From NCBI RefSeq assembly GCF_014642855.1, contig NZ_BMJB01000001.1, positions 1 through 64,000 on the forward strand: DNA of 64,000 bases, written 5' to 3'. Both the position numbers and the translations under genes were made by a program. Below the pieces are notes generated by a model. The model made no database searches. It saw only the letters and a list, made by a program, of their open reading frames with translations, and was not told where the DNA came from. The DNA is from Edaphobacter acidisoli. GTDB taxonomy: Bacteria > Acidobacteriota > Terriglobia > Terriglobales > Acidobacteriaceae. Of this stretch, positions 1 to 8,501 are shown in pieces. The stretch's first letter is position 1, and the number at the start of each line of letters is the position of its first letter.

Positions 1-104
1 ATTCGTGCAGGAACGTAGCGAAGAACTGTCGCATGTAGGCAATGGAACTCTGCATCCCCCGGATGGTCTCATTGGAGACCACCTTGCGTCAAGGGGATAA
101 TCTT

Positions 105-215
105 CATTTCTATTGTAGTGTGTTGGGAAAACTAAACCGCCAACTTTGATTGGAAAATATCGTGATTGGAATCAGTGGGTTGGGTTGATTTTTGGGTTTG
201 GCTGGTCTTGACAGG
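105..215 (-). promoter_or_regulatory. Bipartite promoter-like element, copy 1
   Basis: Read on the minus strand, this holds CCTGTCAAG, a variable spacer, TGGCGGTTTAGTTTTC, then a TACAAT -10-like hexamer and AATAGAA. A second copy lies at 61828-61916 upstream of the EVE gene. The 35-nt core (108-142 against 61828-61862) matches at 29 positions. The sharing suggests a conserved promoter or operator. What copy 1 drives in this window is only the short HNH-like remnant. Confidence 0.5.
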
Positions 216-316
216 TGTGGTGGGAGTTTGTGGCGGGGGGAATTGGGTCGTTTCGCCCTGTGGGCTTCACTCCGGCCTTCGGCAGAGCGGAATGCGCTTC
301 GCGCAGTTTTCTTTAT

Positions 317-336
317 GGCACGCGTGAACGCGTGCC
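317..336. repeat. REP-like hairpin (GGCACGCG-TGAA-CGCGTGCC)
   Basis: A perfect 8-bp stem closes a TGAA loop, followed by CCTTAAACG. It resembles the hairpins at 1678-1733 and 8399-8451 in stem length and in the Y-TGAA-R loop core, so it probably belongs to the same dispersed intergenic family. Confidence 0.45.
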
Positions 337-404
337 CTTAAACGAGGAAGTTCGCGTTTTGTGCGAATGAACCAGGGCGTTCAAAAGCGCGAGGCTCTTT
401 CAGC

Positions 405-452
405 AAAATGCGGGGGTTCTTCCCCTTCACTTCGTTCAGGGTCAGAATGACA
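405..452. repeat. Dispersed repeat, copy A (GGGTCAGAATGACA family)
   Basis: The segment contains AAAATGCGGGGGTTCTTCCCC, TTCGTTCAGGGTCAGAATGACA and flanking bases. Related copies are at 6775-6820 and 7135-7196. All three lie in or at the edge of intergenic DNA, and the third is fused into the 3' end of moaD. Confidence 0.6.
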
Positions 453-484
453 GCATCAAAAGGGAAGCCACAAGGGAACGCTCT

Positions 485-1582
485 CTAGACGGATTCGGTT
501 TGGGGCTCGGATGGGGTGGTGAATGCGGAGCGGTAGTGGAGCAGCAGCCAGAGGACGACCAGATTGATGACGAGTCCGACCGCGATTCCGAAAAAGAGCA
601 TGGATGTTGGGTAGGTGTAGAGGTATTTGGGTTGTCCTGGGACGGCGGGGACGAGGCTGGTGATGTGGGCGGTGATTACAGCGGAGTAGACGCGAAGCTG
701 GTTTTGCGCCTGGGGCAACAGGCATACCGCATAGTTGATGAAGCCGACGACAATCAGGGCGATTGCTGTGAGGCGGGACCAGTTTTTGAGTTTGAGCAGA
801 CCGTAGCCGATACATGCGCCGAGGACCGCGAAGGCGAGAAACATGAGATGCGATTCAGGCTGTGGAATGATCATGCCGAACATGAATCCGGGAAAGGGCG
901 CAAAGATCCAGGGGACGATGAAAAGTGCGCCTACGAGGAAGATCCAGCCCAGGACTTTGATGGCTGCCGGTGCGTGGCTGGGGCTTGAGAAGAAGCCGGT
1001 GTAGGTCTTGTAGGGTGCGGCTGGATAGACGAGCGGGGGCGGCGGTGTTGCGTAGGTTCCGTCGTGAGGGAGATTCAGGTTGGGGTAAGGTTCGAGCGGG
1101 AGAAGGTTCGCGGCGTCGAAGAGTTCGCGGATGGGGCGGCGGATGAAGTAGACGAAGAGCCAGGTTCCGATTGCGGTGAAGACCAGTTCGAAGAGCGCGA
1201 TTGCAAGAAAGGCTATCGCGAGGACATGCGGATTTGCGCCCGGCAGTTGAGGCATGGCGAAATAGGAGACCGCGATTCCGAAAACGGACATCAAACTGAA
1301 GAAAGCGATACAGGCGCTGATGACGAGAATCGAGTAGCGGGCCCAGCGGCGAAGGCGCAGGATGCCGTATGCGGTGATGCCCATCCAGGTGGCGATGGCA
1401 AGGTAGAAGATTGCGATGCCCACCATGAGGAATGTGAAGAGGTGCGGCATGGGTGTGGCGGAGGCTGCGATCGGGTTGTCGATTACCCCGGCGAAGGCCA
1501 TCGTGAGGGACATGAGCAGGCAGAAGATTCCGACCAGGATGAGGACGATGGCTGAGAGGATGATGCCGACCGGCTTTTTCAT
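485..1582 (-). CDS. Polytopic membrane protein of unknown function
   Basis: This 365-residue protein has about eight hydrophobic segments in two blocks. Four lie in residues 1-150, starting with a long N-terminal helix. Four more lie in residues 205-355. The blocks are joined by a Pro-rich cytosolic-looking linker around residues 160-205 (GTYATPPPPLVYPAAPY). The repeat of four helices, linker, four helices hints at internal duplication. I recognise no family motif. The gene stands alone, with gene-free DNA on both sides, and has no clear Shine-Dalgarno sequence before its ATG. Confidence 0.75.
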   Translation of the reverse strand: MKKPVGIILSAIVLILVGIFCLLMSLTMAFAGVIDNPIAASATPMPHLFTFLMVGIAIFYLAIATWMGITAYGILRLRRWARYSILVISACIAFFSLMSVFGIAVSYFAMPQLPGANPHVLAIAFLAIALFELVFTAIGTWLFVYFIRRPIRELFDAANLLPLEPYPNLNLPHDGTYATPPPPLVYPAAPYKTYTGFFSSPSHAPAAIKVLGWIFLVGALFIVPWIFAPFPGFMFGMIIPQPESHLMFLAFAVLGACIGYGLLKLKNWSRLTAIALIVVGFINYAVCLLPQAQNQLRVYSAVITAHITSLVPAVPGQPKYLYTYPTSMLFFGIAVGLVINLVVLWLLLHYRSAFTTPSEPQTESV

Positions 1583-1677
1583 GTGCCGAGCAGTTTAGCC
1601 GAAGAAGTGGTTTGGGGGAGGTGGAATTTTGGGGGCTGATGTCGGGCTTATACGAAGGGTGATGAAGGCATATCCCG

Positions 1678-1733
1678 GGGGCTAAAGCCCAGGGTTATTT
1701 TTGGGCCGGGAATGCCCGGACTGAAGTCCGGGC
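1678..1733. repeat. REP-like hairpin pair
   Basis: The first hairpin is GGGCTAAAGCCC-like. The second is a perfect 9-bp stem GCCCGGACT/AGTCCGGGC around GA at 1714-1733. The CTAAAGCC and CTGAAG cores recur at 8399-8470. Confidence 0.55.
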
Positions 1734-1740
1734 CTATCTC

Positions 1741-1840
1741 AGAGGCAACGACAACGGGCAAAGGCAAAGACAACGACAAAGACAGAGGCAACGGCAGAGG
1801 CAGAGGCAACGGCAAAGGCAGAGCAGCGGCAAAGCTTAGA
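1741..1840 (+). repeat. Degenerate hexanucleotide tandem repeat
   Basis: Roughly sixteen units of the form RGMAAC, GGCAAA or GGCAGA run head to tail, with purines almost confined to fixed positions. The rpoC terminator stem (23960-23999) uses the same ACGGCAACGGCAGAG wording, so the tract may derive from the same repeat vocabulary. Confidence 0.6.
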
Positions 1841-2071
1841 GGCAGCGGTGAAGGGGGGTATCGATGGGTGCATGTTTTTTATTTTGTGGTAGTTGAGGCA
1901 TGGATCGGCTGAGTTTGTGGATTTCCAGCTTGATGTGGGTCGATTACGGAGTAGAGTGGGTTGCGTCAATTTGGAAGGTTCAGGGTGGGTTGCGACCGAA
2001 CTGGGGTTTCGTGCATCTAAACGAGGAATTTAGTAGAGTTGTTGGTAAATAATTTGATAGAGGTACACTCA

Positions 2072-4519
2072 ATGGCAAGCGATTTTGTAAGCGTCATCAA
2101 GCCGAATGAGCGAAACGGCGACCCGGGCGTTGAGGGAGAGAGCGGGCAGCGGCCGGTTCCGGTGCTGCCGGTGCGCGATACGGTCCTGTTTCCTCATGCC
2201 GTGTTGCCTCTGACGGTGGGGCGGGACAGCTCGATCCAGTTGATTCAGTCGCTGGGCGAGGAGAAGACGATTCTGGTGGTGGCGCAGCGTGATGCGCGGC
2301 AGGATACGCCGCAGCCGGCAGACCTGTATGCCGTGGGCACGCGGGCGACGGTGCATAAGGTTGTGAAGATGCCCAACCAGAGCCTGTTTGTGTTCACGGA
2401 AGGCAATGAGCGTGTGCATCTGGGCGAGTTTTCGCAGCTGACGCCGTTTATGGTGGCGGACTGCGAGACGATTATCGAGCCGGAGCCGCTGAAGACGCCG
2501 GAGATGGAGGCGTTGCAGCGCAATGTGGTGAGCCAGTTTCAGACGATTGTGACGTCGTCGCCGACGCTGTCGGACGACTTGCAGACGATTGCGATCAATA
2601 TTGAAGAGCCGGGGCGGCTGGCGGACTTTATTGCTTCGAGCCTGCCGTTTCTGACGACGCTCGATAAGCAGGAGCTGCTGGAGACGCCGGACATTGCGGC
2701 GCGGCTGGAGCGCATCAACAAACATCTGGCGAAGGAGCTTGAGGTGCAGCAGTTGCGCAACAAGATCCAGAGCGAGGTGCAGGACTCGGTGCAGAGTTCG
2801 CAGCGGGACTACTATCTGCGCGAGCAGTTGAAGGCGATTCAGAAGGAGCTGGGCGATCAGGATGATACCCAGAAGGACATCGCGGAGCTGAAGGAGAAGA
2901 TTGAAGCGGCCGGGATGCCGGAGGAAGTGAAGAAGGAGACGCTGAAGGAGCTGGGGCGGCTGAGCCGGATGAATCCGATGGCTGCCGACTACGGCCTGAC
3001 GCGGAACTATGTGGAGTGGCTGGCGGTGCTGCCGTGGTCGAAGACTTCTTCGGGCGAGGTGGACATTAAGAAGGCGAAGGAGACGCTGGATACGGACCAC
3101 TACGGCTTGAAGAAGGTGAAGGAGCGGATTCTGGACTACCTGAGTGTGCGGCGTTTGAAGCCGGATATGAAGGGGCCGATTCTGTGCTTCGTCGGGCCTC
3201 CGGGCGTGGGTAAGACGAGCCTGGGGCGGTCGATTGCGAAGGCGCTGGGGCGGAAGTTCTCGCGGATTTCGCTGGGCGGCATGCATGATGAGGCGGAGCT
3301 GCGCGGGCACAGGCGCACGTACATTGGCGCGCTGCCGGGGCAGATTATTCAGCACCTCAAGAGAGTTGAGGTGAAGGACCCGGTCTTCATGCTGGACGAG
3401 ATCGATAAGCTGGGCCGCGATTTTCGCGGTGATCCGGCGTCGGCGCTGCTTGAGGTGCTGGACCCGGAGCAGAACAATACGTTTCGCGATAACTATCTGG
3501 ACCAGCCGTTTGATTTGAGCAAGGTGCTGTTTATCTGCACGGCGAACCAGCTGGATACGATTCCGGGGCCGCTGCTGGACCGGATGGAGATTATTGAGCT
3601 GACCGGCTACACGGAAGAGGAGAAGGTGAATATTGCTGAGACCTATCTGATTCCTCGGCAGATTAAAGAGAACGGTGTGGACCCGGCGCTGATTGATTTT
3701 CCGCGCGCGAGCATTGCTGTGGTTGCCAGGCACTACACGCGTGAGTCGGGCGTAAGGAAGCTGGAGCAGCAGATTGGAACGATCTGCAGAAAGGTGGCGA
3801 GGCGGATTGCGGAAGGCCGCACGGAGAAGGTGTTGATTACGCCGGAGGTGATTAAGGAGTTTCTGGGCGGGGTCAAGGTTCGTGTGGATACGGAGATTGC
3901 GGAGCGGACGAAGCGGCCTGGCGTGGCTGTGGGGCTGGCGTGGACTCCGGCGGGCGGCGATGTGCTGTTCATCGAAGCGAACCGGATGAAGGGCAAGGGC
4001 AGCTTCACGATCACGGGACAGATCGGCGATGTGATGAAGGAGTCGATGCAGGCGGCGCTGACGTGGGTCAGGTCGAACGCGCAGGAGCTTGGACTCGATG
4101 AGGACTTCACGAAGGACATCGATCTGCATATTCACGTGCCGGCGGGGGCGATTCCGAAGGATGGGCCTTCGGCGGGCGTGACGATGGCGACGGCGCTGGT
4201 GAGTCTGCTGACGGATACGCCGGTGCATCCGCTGACGGCGATGACGGGCGAGATTACGCTGAGCGGCAATGTGCTGCCGGTCGGCGGGATCAAGGAGAAG
4301 TTTCTGGCGGCGAAACGCGTGGGCGTGCGCGATGTGATCATGCCGACGGAGTGCAGGCAGCAGGTGGAGGAAGACCTGACTCCGGACCAGATTGAAGGCG
4401 TGACGATTCATTACGCGTCGCGGATTGAGGATGTGCTGGCTGTGGCGCTGCCGAAGTCTCCGCGGGAAAAGGTGGAGGATGAGGTGGTGCGGGAAGAGGT
4501 GCTGCACGCCGGGGTGTAA
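2072..4519 (+). CDS. lon: ATP-dependent protease La
   Basis: Lon degrades misfolded and short-lived regulatory proteins in the cytosol, using ATP to unfold them. The 815-residue protein has the usual order: N-terminal substrate-binding domain ([12 protein letters not shown] near residue 30), coiled linker, AAA+ ATPase with Walker [10 protein letters not shown] near 375, and C-terminal protease domain with catalytic Ser in PKDGPSAG (about 700) and Lys in GGIKEKF (about 741). I chose the ATG at 2072 because AGAGGT lies 7 nt upstream; a TTG at 2039 in the same frame is possible but less likely. The gene is monocistronic. Confidence 0.97.
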   Translation: MASDFVSVIKPNERNGDPGVEGESGQRPVPVLPVRDTVLFPHAVLPLTVGRDSSIQLIQSLGEEKTILVVAQRDARQDTPQPADLYAVGTRATVHKVVKMPNQSLFVFTEGNERVHLGEFSQLTPFMVADCETIIEPEPLKTPEMEALQRNVVSQFQTIVTSSPTLSDDLQTIAINIEEPGRLADFIASSLPFLTTLDKQELLETPDIAARLERINKHLAKELEVQQLRNKIQSEVQDSVQSSQRDYYLREQLKAIQKELGDQDDTQKDIAELKEKIEAAGMPEEVKKETLKELGRLSRMNPMAADYGLTRNYVEWLAVLPWSKTSSGEVDIKKAKETLDTDHYGLKKVKERILDYLSVRRLKPDMKGPILCFVGPPGVGKTSLGRSIAKALGRKFSRISLGGMHDEAELRGHRRTYIGALPGQIIQHLKRVEVKDPVFMLDEIDKLGRDFRGDPASALLEVLDPEQNNTFRDNYLDQPFDLSKVLFICTANQLDTIPGPLLDRMEIIELTGYTEEEKVNIAETYLIPRQIKENGVDPALIDFPRASIAVVARHYTRESGVRKLEQQIGTICRKVARRIAEGRTEKVLITPEVIKEFLGGVKVRVDTEIAERTKRPGVAVGLAWTPAGGDVLFIEANRMKGKGSFTITGQIGDVMKESMQAALTWVRSNAQELGLDEDFTKDIDLHIHVPAGAIPKDGPSAGVTMATALVSLLTDTPVHPLTAMTGEITLSGNVLPVGGIKEKFLAAKRVGVRDVIMPTECRQQVEEDLTPDQIEGVTIHYASRIEDVLAVALPKSPREKVEDEVVREEVLHAGV

Positions 4520-4672
4520 GAGAGTAAAGTTGAGGAAGGGGTGTTTCTATGCGCGATACGCAGAATGACGAGTCGGAAGGCTAGAGCGTTTCGGCGCTAG
4601 CTATATTGTCAAAGAGCAGTCGCGGGCAAGCTGATCGCTTTGCCTGTGGCTGCTTTTTTGCGTGAGGCGAGC

Positions 4673-5709
4673 TTAGGAGGGGGTCCACTTGGCGAGGAGC
4701 TCGTGTTTGTGGAAGTCCGGGGCGAGGTTTTTCGCTTCGTAGGCGTATCCATTCCACTTGGTTTGAATGTCCTGGGTTGGGGTGAGGGTGTGGGGGTGAA
4801 GCTTGGTAAGGACCTCGCAACCGAGTGTCCTCCGCTGCCGTCCTGGAGGAAGATTTCGATGCGGACGCTTTTGGTTGTCTCGGCGGTCTTGAAGCTGGAT
4901 TCGATGTTCTCTCGTTTTGAGTTCTTCATTTCGAGAAAGTATCCCGGCCATTTGTACGAGACCTGAATGACGCGGGCAGGGTCTCCTGGTTCCAGCCGCG
5001 GAAGAAAGTAGATGCAGACACTTTTGTGCAGGGGCTGATTTTCAGTTTGCAGGAAGGTGACCGGAGCGGGCTCGTTGGGCCGGGTGATGTCGAGTACCTG
5101 GAATCGGATGTCGTCGAGATATTCGGCGGGAGTGGCGTAGCTTGAGGGCGTGATGGAGCTTTGCCAGAAGTGCAGGGGGTCGCCTGCTGCCTTGACGGTG
5201 TATTCGCGGATGACGTCGGCGGAGAAATCCTTCGAGATGCGATAGATGATGCGAACATTCTCGATGGTCTTGATGGTGTGGCTGGCGTCGGGAGTCTGCT
5301 GTGCCCTGATGTGGATGGCGGCAGTCATCATGGCGGTGATGCAGGTTTGCGCGCGCCGATTGGACTCCTGAAGGCCGGCTTTCTGCTGCGTGAGATCCGC
5401 GATCAGGGAGTTCTGCGAAGCTCCCAGGGTCTTTCGGTTCAGTTTTGCATGCAGCAGAAGCACGGCGAGGACGACAGTGGCGAAGATGAGGAATCCGAAC
5501 AGGGAGAGAAACCAGAGGTATGGCCTGACTTCGTCCTTTTGCAGGTAAACCCCGGCATGGATGAGCTTTTCAAGGAAGTCCGAGCCCTGGTGCAGCAGCT
5601 CGGCGAGCTCAATGAGCAGAAGACAGAGACCGACGGCAAAGACCGTTGTCCACAGGACGGTTTTTTCTCCCAGCTTCGCGAACTTCTCGACAAGCTCTTC
5701 CAGTTCCAT
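4673..5709 (-). CDS. Two-helix membrane protein, probable frameshift near its 3' end
   Basis: The protein starts MELEELVEKFAKLGEK and has hydrophobic helices near residues 18-37 and 66-86, followed by a large soluble domain that I do not recognise. The frame is protein-like to about residue 293 (IEIFLQDGSGGH), then becomes Ser/Thr/Pro-rich low-quality sequence running to a stop at 4609. One base shift at about 4825-4835 joins it to LGCEVLTKLHPHTLTP and an ordinary hydrophilic end, WNGYAYEAKNLAPDFHKHEL, stopping at 4673. I give the corrected end. A genuine mutation or a sequencing error would both explain this. Confidence 0.6.
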
Positions 5710-5827
5710 GGGAAAGGACGCCTTGGTTGATCTTTCTGCTTCGGGCGGAAATGATACCAGACAAATATGTCGGTGATGCTCTCTGCTGATTTGGGGCTGT
5801 TCGGGGTTTCGTAGGAGAATTGGCCGG

Positions 5828-6367
5828 ATGATGACGATTGGGCACTCGACGTTGACGATCGAGGCGTTTCTCGGGGCGCTCCGGGAGAATGGCGTCTCGA
5901 CGCTGGTCGACGTGCGGAGGTTTCCCGGGTCGAGGCGGTATCCGCAGTTTGGACAGGTGCGGTTGTTTGCTTCGCTGGAGGCGGCGGGGATTCGGGCGGT
6001 TTGGCGTGAGGGATTGGGTGGGCGGCGGAAGGCGCTGGCTGACAGTGTGAATGTGGGTTGGCACCATGAGGCGTTTCGCGGGTATGCGGACTATATGCAG
6101 ACGGACCACTTTCGGAATGAGATTGAGTGGCTGATGGCGCTGGCGGACTTTGAGCGCGCGGTGGTGATGTGCGCGGAGGCGGTGCCGTGGCGGTGTCATC
6201 GGTCGCTGATTGGAGATGCGGTGCTGGCGCGGGGTGGGGTGGTGGAGGATATTTTTGTGCAGCCGGATGGGCGAAGCTCGCGGCGGCCTCATGCGATGAC
6301 GAAGTTTGCGCGGGTGGATGATGGAAGGGTTTGGTATCCGGGGGATGGGGAGCTGTTTGAGGGATAA
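5828..6367 (+). CDS. DUF488 family protein
   Basis: This 179-residue protein matches the DUF488 family, a small cytosolic fold with conserved motifs but little known biochemistry. Diagnostic stretches are TIGHST at the start, DVRRFPGSRRYPQF near residue 35, and CAEAVPWRCHRSLIGD near 120, which carries the family's Cys and Arg residues. A Shine-Dalgarno AGGAGA lies about 10 nt before the ATG. The stop codon overlaps the next start (TAATG), so the two genes are translationally coupled. Confidence 0.85.
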   Translation: MMTIGHSTLTIEAFLGALRENGVSTLVDVRRFPGSRRYPQFGQVRLFASLEAAGIRAVWREGLGGRRKALADSVNVGWHHEAFRGYADYMQTDHFRNEIEWLMALADFERAVVMCAEAVPWRCHRSLIGDAVLARGGVVEDIFVQPDGRSSRRPHAMTKFARVDDGRVWYPGDGELFEG

Positions 6368-6744
6368 TGATGCGGGCGAAGAAGGAATCTGCGAAGAAGA
6401 TGGTGAAGGCGCCGAGGTCGATGCCTGCGGCGGGACGCGATCCGAAGGGTGGGCTGACGGATGTGGGGCGCGAGTACTATCGGCTGCGCGATGGAGCAAA
6501 TTTGAAGCCGGGAGTGAAGGGGCCGGCGGATACTCCGGAGAAGATGCGGCGGAAGGGGTCGTTTCTGGTGAGGATGTTTACGAATCCGCGTGGGCCGATG
6601 GTGAAGAATGGCAAGCCGACGAGGCTGGCGTTGAGCGCGCATGCGTGGGGTGAGCCGGTGCCGAAGACGGTGGATGAGGCGTATGCGCTGGCGGTGGAGG
6701 GGCGGAAGCTGCTGGCGCAGTATCGGGCGGTGAAGAAGTTGTAG
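6367..6744 (+). CDS. Small basic DUF6321-type protein
   Basis: The 125-residue Lys/Arg-rich protein contains LTDVGREYYRLRDGANLKPG, then PADTPEKMRRKGSFLVR and LALSAHAWGEPVPKT. This is the pattern I associate with the DUF6321 family, of unknown function. It begins on the last base of the DUF488 stop codon, so the pair forms one transcript. The basic N-terminus (about residues 1-25) could bind nucleic acid, but that is a guess. An alternative start is the second ATG at 6370. Confidence 0.7.
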   Translation: MMRAKKESAKKMVKAPRSMPAAGRDPKGGLTDVGREYYRLRDGANLKPGVKGPADTPEKMRRKGSFLVRMFTNPRGPMVKNGKPTRLALSAHAWGEPVPKTVDEAYALAVEGRKLLAQYRAVKKL

Positions 6745-6774
6745 CGGCTCCGCAGGTTGTCGTGCGGCAAAGAC

Positions 6775-6820
6775 AAAATGCGGGGGTCTCTCCACTTCGC
6801 TGCGCTCCGGTCGAGATGAC
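6775..6820. repeat. Dispersed repeat, copy B
   Basis: AAAATGCGGGGGTCTCTCC followed by ACTTCGCTGCGCTCCGG and TCGAGATGACG aligns with copy A at 405-452, with scattered changes. It lies between the DUF6321-type gene and moaD. Confidence 0.5.
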
Positions 6821-6870
6821 GTGCAGTGGTTGTGCGTAAGGCAATATGCGGGGTCGCGTATGCTTTTGTG

Positions 6871-7185
6871 ATGCGGGTGCGAGTGCTTTATTTTGGCGCG
6901 TTGAAGGATGGGTTTGGCCGCGAGGGTGAGTGGCTGGAGCTGGCGGATGGGGCTTCGGTGGCGGACCTGGTGCGGGTTTGCCGGGAGCGACTTGCGGGCG
7001 CGGTGTGGGATTCGATTGCGGTGGCGGTGAACCGGGAGTATGCGCAGGGTTCGGTTTTGCTGAAGGATGGGGATGAGGTTGCGCTGCTGCCTCCGGTGAG
7101 TGGGGGCTTGCCGCCTGAGACGTGTTCGCCCGGTCAGAAGAAATACTGGGGTTCTTCCCCTTCGCTTCGCTCAGGGTCAGAATGA
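6871..7185 (+). CDS. moaD: MoaD-like molybdopterin synthase small subunit with C-terminal extension
   Basis: MoaD is the ubiquitin-fold sulfur carrier of molybdopterin synthase. Its C-terminal Gly-Gly is adenylated by MoeB and converted to a thiocarboxylate. The body here is typical: MRVRVLYFGALKDGFG, then VAVNREYAQGS and GDEVALLPPVSGG at residue 79. Instead of stopping after Gly-Gly, the frame runs on for 25 residues (LPPETCSPGQ...), of which about the last 17 are encoded by a dispersed repeat. As written the carrier end is not exposed, so the protein may be inactive or need cleavage. The ATG at 6871 was chosen because MoaD proteins start at MRVRVLYFG; TATGCT lies 6 nt upstream. No moaE is adjacent. 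Confidence 0.8.
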   Translation: MRVRVLYFGALKDGFGREGEWLELADGASVADLVRVCRERLAGAVWDSIAVAVNREYAQGSVLLKDGDEVALLPPVSGGLPPETCSPGQKKYWGSSPSLRSGSE

Positions 7186-7196
7186 CAACTTTGAAA
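7135..7196. repeat. Dispersed repeat, copy C, fused to moaD
   Basis: AAATACTGGGGTTCTTCCCC followed by TTCGCTTCGCTCAGGGTCAG and AATGACA aligns with copies at 405-452 and 6775-6820. It supplies the last codons and the TGA stop of the moaD frame. Confidence 0.65.
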
Positions 7197-7230
7197 GATG
7201 TTGGGCGGCAGGGAATGGCACAGCCGTGAA

Positions 7231-8310
7231 TCAGCCAGCGGTTGAGTTGAAGAGTGGGCGCTGGAGTGGCTCGGTGGCGCTGGTGGGCGGTTTGCGTGGA
7301 GGTGTGAAGGGGAGGGCTGCGGCGGGTTGGGGAGGGATGGTCATCATCTCGCCGACCGAGCGGCGGCCGAGGTTGTAGCGGCGGCAGATGCGGGCTACGC
7401 GGGTGGCGATCTCGGTGCGGTAGGCGGGGGAGACGAAGTCGGCGTGGCTGTAGCGGCGCGCGTAGTCTGCGACGAGGGTGGGGAAGTGCTCGCGAACGAA
7501 GCTCAGGAATGTAGGACGCGAGCACGGTTTGAGGAAGAGCGGGTTGGCGCTGAAGAAACATGCGCCGTGGGCAGCGGCGCGGCGGGCCATGCCGTCGAGG
7601 GTCTCTTCCGAGTCGGTGATTCCGGGGAGTAATGGGCAGCAGAGGATGCCGACGCGGAGTCCGGCGGCGCGCAGGCGGGTGACGGTGGCGAAACGGAGGT
7701 CCGGGCGTGGGGCGCGTGGTTCGAGCTTGCGGGCGAGGCTCGTGTCTTCGGTGGTGATGGTGATGTGGACGGTGAGGGAGTTGCGGCGGGCGATCTGCTG
7801 GAGCAGGTCGGTGTCGCGGGCGATGAGGGTGGATTTGGTGACGATGCCGAGGCGGTAGCCGGAGTGGGCGGCGAAGACTTCGAGCAGGCTGCGGGTGATG
7901 CGGGCGCGGCGCTCGATGGGCTGGTAGGGGTCGGTGGCGGTGCCGAGGGCGATCTCGTCGGCGGGGTCGATGTGGCGGAGCTCCTGTTGAAGCAACCAGG
8001 CGGCGTTCTTCTTAAGAAAGATGATGCGCTCGAACGAGGCCGGGTCGCGGAGCTCCATAAATTCGTGGGTGTAGCGGGCGTAGCAGTAGCGGCAGGCGAA
8101 CTCGCATCCGCGGTAGGGGTTGATGCTCCAGGCGAAGGGCAGGCCGCGGCGCGAGGTGGTGTGGTTGAGGACGCTGCGGACGTTGAGGGCGCGGAATTCG
8201 ATGAGGTGACCCTGGTCGGCGTGGGTGGCTTCGGCGGCGAGGCGGGCAATGCCGGTGAGGTGAGGCTGGTCGAGGATGGGGAAGAGGTTGGGGGAGGTTG
8301 TTTTCGCCAT
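7231..8310 (-). CDS. PA0069-family radical SAM protein
   Basis: The 359-residue protein carries the radical SAM iron-sulfur motif CEFACRYC (Cx3Cx2C) near residue 70, preceded by SINPYRGC. Downstream stretches include ALGTATDPYQPIE, TKSTLIARD and HITITTED. This is the PA0069/Rv2578c group related to spore photoproduct lyase in motif layout. The substrate is unknown. It is transcribed toward moaD, with a 45-nt gap, so the two genes converge. Confidence 0.85.
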   Translation of the reverse strand: MAKTTSPNLFPILDQPHLTGIARLAAEATHADQGHLIEFRALNVRSVLNHTTSRRGLPFAWSINPYRGCEFACRYCYARYTHEFMELRDPASFERIIFLKKNAAWLLQQELRHIDPADEIALGTATDPYQPIERRARITRSLLEVFAAHSGYRLGIVTKSTLIARDTDLLQQIARRNSLTVHITITTEDTSLARKLEPRAPRPDLRFATVTRLRAAGLRVGILCCPLLPGITDSEETLDGMARRAAAHGACFFSANPLFLKPCSRPTFLSFVREHFPTLVADYARRYSHADFVSPAYRTEIATRVARICRRYNLGRRSVGEMMTIPPQPAAALPFTPPRKPPTSATEPLQRPLFNSTAG

Positions 8311-8398
8311 TTGTTCGCCTCAATGGAATGAGATTAGGACGGGTTTGGCGGGAAGTCAAGCGGGAGTTTTCAACAGTGGTCTACGGGTGCATTTCTCA

Positions 8399-8470
8399 GA
8401 GGCTAAAGCCTCATTGCAACGAGGGATGTTATGGCGTGCTGAAGCCACGCCCCTTCGCTGAAGCCACTCC
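8399..8470. repeat. REP-like hairpin pair
   Basis: GAGGCTAAAGCCTC (8399-8412) forms a small hairpin. GGCGTG/CACGCC (8433-8451) forms a second one around CTGAAGC, followed by another CGCTGAAGCC. The same CTAAAGCC and CTGAAG cores occur at 1678-1733. Confidence 0.55.
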
Positions 8471-8501
8471 CCCTCAAGACTGCGACTCAATCAGAGCTGC
8501 T

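Larger units (their letters stand above)
1..484. other. Gene-free left end with an HNH-like start remnant and two repeats
   Basis: No convincing intact gene lies here. On the minus strand at 69-107 a 12-codon ORF reads MKIIPLTQGGLQ and then stops. This resembles the first residues of AP2/HNH homing-endonuclease-like proteins (MKxIPLTQGK...) and may be a decayed start. It lies just downstream of a promoter-like element at 105-215. A hairpin with an 8-bp stem is at 317-336 (GGCACGCG/CGCGTGCC), and a copy of a dispersed repeat is at about 405-452. The remaining bases look like plain intergenic DNA. Confidence 0.5.
1583..2071. other. Gene-free spacer upstream of lon with hairpins and hexamer tract
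   Basis: The spacer holds two small hairpins (1678-1690 and 1714-1733), then about 100 bases of degenerate six-base repeats (1741-1840) built from GGCAAC, GGCAAA and GGCAGA. A promoter-like pair TTGCGA-N18-CATCTA ends near 2018, before lon. No CIRCE-like heat-shock operator was seen. No protein-coding signal is convincing. Confidence 0.5.

Noticed and set aside
2069..4507. Minus-strand frame of 812 codons inside lon
   Set aside because: It mirrors lon exactly and has the same antisense composition.
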